Assembly (NCBI RefSeq): GCF_027943255.1
Contig: NC_072897.1
Location: 42,878,044 to 42,942,043, forward strand
Length of the DNA: 64,000 bases
Direction: 5' to 3'
From: Anastrepha obliqua
Taxonomy: Eukaryota; Arthropoda; Insecta; Diptera; Tephritidae
Shown here: piece after piece, positions 61,440 to 64,000 of the stretch
Position numbering within the stretch: the first letter of the stretch is position 1
Layout of the letters: each line of letters starts with the position of its first letter
The notes under the pieces: generated by a model
Database searches by the model: none
The model's input: the letters and a program-made list of their open reading frames with translations, nothing else
Told to the model about the DNA's origin: nothing
Made by a program: the position numbers and the translations under genes

Positions 61440-61860
61440 GAAGTCCGAATTTGTTCAATTGTACAGTGATTGTTGTGTTCTGTCATATTAATGCAATTAC
61501 TACGGTTTTCACCATAAATTAGGGGAACTTTTCTATTATTTATTATTAATGTATTATTTCTTAAATTTACAATAGCTTTATATTTATGCAGAATATCATT
61601 ACCAATTATTCCATCATATTTTTCGTGGAATTGACATTCTATTAAATGTATTTTATTTTGGGGGTCTCCTAATTCTTCAAATAATGGAACTTGATAAATT
61701 ATATTAGTGGAAACTGTATTTCGTAATGTTTTTAAAGTTAATATATTTGATTTAATTTTCCATTTTGGATTACATATTCCGGGGTTAACAATTGAATGCG
61801 TGGTACCTGTATCGATTATAAATCTAAAGTGATTTTTGACTATTATATAATATATGGTAG
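61440..61860 (-). pseudogene. pol: Gypsy aspartic protease, errantivirus-like element
   Basis: The minus strand reads FIIDTGTTHSIVNPGICNPK, with the DTG active site near 61815, then YDGIIGNDILHKYKAIVN (the ILG-type flap block) and ends near the Harbinger insertion. This enzyme matures the Gag-Pol polyprotein. The domain itself appears uninterrupted, but its downstream connection to RT is broken by the Harbinger element. Confidence 0.75.
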
Positions 61861-61869
61861 TGCTCCGTA

Positions 61870-62943
61870 GAGGCTGGTAATGGAAAATTTAGAGGATTGT
61901 TTGTTGAGCTATTTGGGAGATTGTTATTATCGTGTATCATATTGACATCCATGGGTTCAGGCAAATTTCTATTTTGAAAGTTATTTTTGTTTGAGAAATT
62001 GTTACCATTTGGATGGTTGTGTCTATTAGCAAAATTATTTCTATTTTGGGAATTGTTTATATTTTGGAAATTGTTTCCATTTTGGAGATTACTTCTATTT
62101 TGTGAGTAGTTTATATATTGAAAGCTTAAGTTGTTTCTATTTTGGAAATTATTTCTGTTTTGTGAATAGTCTGAACCTTGAAAATTTGAATTGTTTCTGT
62201 TTTGGAAGTTGTTTATATTTTGAAAGTTGTTTCTACTTTGAAAATTGTTCCTGTTGTAAGAATTATAAAAACTGTTTCTTCCTCGGGGATTATTCTTGTT
62301 TTGAACATTGTTTAGGATCGGCTGAAGTGGTTATTATATTTATTGCGAGGTATTTGCGTATTTTCACTCCCCATGTGGGCGTATCCTGCTTGGAACAATA
62401 TGTCCATGGCTTCTTCTAGGTCTGTGAGATTTCTGCAGAACAAAATGGTTTTCATTGGTTCTGGAATCTTATTTTTGAAAATGCTGAGGGCGGTCTGCAT
62501 ATTATTCGTGGCACTGACCTTGGTTGCTTCTGTTTCGCCTAAGATAACTACTAACTTCTTATTAAGTCTATGTAGTTTATTTTTTATCTCATTGTAAAAA
62601 TCTAAAGTATTAATTCTAAATGTTGCACCTCTTAATTCGTCAAACAATTCGTCACATGATCGCCTATCGCCGAAATTATTGTGGAGAACACTTTTTATCT
62701 CTGACCAGGTTGTGGCGTGACAATTTATTTCAATGGTCTGTCTTGCTTTACCCTTGGTCTTGATTTGATCATGCCTGAGAAGAGAAGTTTGGACAATTGG
62801 TCATATGTTCTTAGATGTGGATGAATCCTGTCCACGAGTGTAGTAAAAGTCTGTAAGTCGTTGGTGTCTCCATAAAATTCAGGTAAGTTATGGAGTTATT
62901 TCAAGGGGTCTATTACCACTTGGTTTTGTGGTTGGTCAACCAT
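61870..62943 (-). pseudogene. gag: Gypsy Gag, errantivirus-like element
   Basis: It begins MVDQPQNQVVIDPLK at 62943, where a stop follows almost at once. LPEFYGDTNDLQTFTTLVDR is the conserved capsid start, continuing with frame changes to CDELFDELRGATFRINTLDF, and RNLTDLEEAMDILFQAGYAH (62647-62312). The C-terminal part (62310-61990) is an Asn/Gln/Phe/Arg-rich tract made of repeated FQNxNN-type units and is heavily frameshifted. It lacks a CCHC knuckle. Confidence 0.7.
61980..62310 (-). repeat. Degenerate tandem repeat encoding an FQN-rich Gag tail
   Basis: Units of about 15-18 bp with TGTTTCTATTTTGGAAATT-type sequence repeat more than a dozen times, encoding NNFQNRNN-like stretches on the minus strand. 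Expansion and contraction here probably caused the frame changes. Confidence 0.7.
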
Positions 62944-63631
62944 TTTCTATATGAATTCAACGATAAATTCGTAAATCATTCGTTTATGTGTCCTATGTCT
63001 TCTTCTAACTAATTGAGGTCTATCAATTTGTCTGGTCAGTATGTAGTCGTTAGTGCTGTAACCCTCGTTCGAGTCGAACCCCGTATCAGAAAGGTATCTA
63101 ACGGTTTCAATGTTTCAATTTCTGAATCAGAAAAATAGTCTGATTCTCTGTTACTCATATATGTAACTTAAACTAGGCTTATTTTTTTATGGAAAAAAAT
63201 ATCTTTAGTTACGTCTAAAATACCGTCTTAAAAATTCGTGTATTCATAACGGTTACCTCAATTCTATAAGGTATAACTTCCTCTTTTTAAGTTCCTAGAA
63301 CCGTAGTCAATGTCTCTTGGCTCGTATTCAAAATCCGAAGGATATTCCGACAAAGAATCACTATCATTCTTATGTAAAAAAGCAAATGATGTTCCTTAGC
63401 AAATGGCTTCACGATAAACTTAGCAAAAGGTTTCACAAAACAAAAAAGGAAAATTATGTCACTTTACAATTCACAATGAAAATTTATGTCGTTTAGCAAC
63501 AAAGCTTTCTTTGTTTTTTGAAGTGAAAACTTCTTTAGAATCGTTGGGAGTGATTTGAGAAAAAGTGAAACGAAAAAGCGACACCAAAAAGAAGAAGAAA
63601 AAAGATATACGTATATATATGTATGTATAGA
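62944..63631. other. Probable leader of the errantivirus-like element and flanking sequence
   Basis: No ORF with a motif is present. A tRNA primer site could not be placed with confidence. An LTR boundary is not recognised. Confidence 0.4.
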
Positions 63632-63775
63632 AAATGCTTCATTACCAGGCACACAGAAGGATGGCATAAGCAAATTTAAATTTGTGAATTTATATATGTA
63701 TGTATATATGCGGATATATGTATATATGTTGTGTGTATGTACATATGTGCCTCGCCACAGCAACACATACGGTAA
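63632..63775 (+). mobile_element. Helentron-like element tail, copy 3 (partial)
   Basis: TTCATTACCAGGCACACAGA and the following AAATTTGTGAATTTATATA with a TATGTATATATG run align with 14728-14800 and 49912-49985. Only this tail portion is present, then the sequence diverges near the CTCGCCACAGC point. Confidence 0.45.
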
Positions 63776-63798
63776 AATTTCTCAAGAAATCCAGCGCG

Positions 63799-63842
63799 CA
63801 TTCATAGGCACAGCGCACATTCATAGGCACAGCATTGCATGT
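63799..63842. repeat. Short direct duplication
   Basis: GCGCATTCATAGGCACA and GCGCACATTCATAGGCACAGC are adjacent near-copies, about 20 bp each. Confidence 0.7.
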
Positions 63843-63845
63843 ACA

Positions 63846-64000
63846 GTAGGGCGGGTCGATTTAAAAATCGCTCATTGCTCTATGAAAATCGTATTCTAGG
63901 GATCAAAATAAGAAACTTTGCCGAAGGAACCATACCTCTAAAACGAATTCTGATGTCCCCCAATTTCAAAATATCACCATTTTTGGCCTTTACATGAAAA
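63846..64000. repeat. Left part of an unclassified dispersed repeat, cut by the window edge
   Basis: GTAGGGCGGGTCGATTTAAAAATCGCTC starts an abrupt change in composition. A CGATTTAAAAATCG palindrome lies at the tip, and the end CTGATGTCCCCCAATTTC looks like the edge of a DNA transposon. No family is assigned. Confidence 0.3.

Larger units (their letters stand above)
51756..63540 (-). mobile_element. Errantivirus-like Ty3/Gypsy element, minus strand, interrupted twice
   Basis: Minus-strand order is leader, gag (62943-61900), protease (61860-61440), linker (58795-58665), RT (54768-54040), RNase H (54040-53492), integrase (53290-52458) and env (52392-51756). A Harbinger transposon (58796-61407) splits the protease-RT linker. 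A composite insert (about 54769-58664) splits the linker from RT. The env end and 3' LTR are missing at the mariner derivative. LTRs were not recognised. Confidence 0.75.

Noticed and set aside
63555..63899. 114-codon plus frame
   Set aside because: Mostly Lys/Glu and Tyr/Val runs from simple sequence, crossing the boundary of a repeat tail.

Overview
This is eukaryotic DNA from an insect, most likely a dipteran and plausibly a tephritid fruit fly. The evidence is AT-rich intergenic sequence with (CATA)n and (CT)n runs, transposon genes with short introns, mariner families of several insect lineages, jockey-, R1- and LOA/I-like non-LTR retroelements, and primer-binding sites matching insect tRNA-Lys and initiator tRNA-Met. 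The species is an inference. I found no host protein-coding exon, tRNA, rRNA or CRISPR array. Nearly everything recognisable is mobile DNA, much of it nested.

Layout, left to right. 1-421: arm of a fold-back repeat. 422-5826: decayed LOA/I-like non-LTR element (DUF4780-type ORF1, endonuclease, RT, RNase H, C-terminal finger), split at 3762-4674 by a mariner deletion derivative. 5828-5972: minisatellite. 6528-7199: inverted-repeat element. 7787-8667: broken DD41D (rosa-type) mariner. 9993-11277: mauritiana-type mariner with intact TIRs and an intact 348-residue transposase. 11660-13367: internally deleted piggyBac with TTAA duplications. 14343-15035: Helentron-like non-autonomous element. 15040-17596: PHD-finger non-LTR element, cut by a copia element (17597-21815) that keeps its 5' LTR and is itself truncated by a second piggyBac deletion derivative (21816-22819). 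23301-27500: a cluster of mariner relics with a fold-back insertion.

28020-47490 is a nested stack. A Tc1-like relic is split by a jockey-like 3' end on the minus strand. The jockey 3' UTR is split by a Ty3/Gypsy array (28401-46443) flanked by a 4-bp TATA duplication. The array has three LTRs and three internal copies: A, truncated and fused to B, then B and C. B and C carry the same DD41D mariner at the same TA. All copies share inactivating lesions, so the array probably grew by local duplication after one insertion.

48359-51753 holds a mariner, a second Helentron-like copy, a piggyBac fragment and a second copy of the long-TIR mariner derivative. 51756-63500 is a minus-strand errantivirus-like Gypsy element (gag, protease, RT, RNase H, integrase, truncated env). 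It is interrupted by a composite insert with an R1-like RT (about 54769-58664) and by a PIF/Harbinger transposon (58796-61407). The Harbinger has matching TIRs, an ATA duplication and two convergent, apparently intact intron-containing genes. The right edge has a third Helentron-like tail and the start of an unclassified repeat.

The best candidates for activity are the Harbinger element, the mauritiana-type mariner and the DD41D mariner inside Gypsy copy B. Everything else looks inactivated or non-autonomous.
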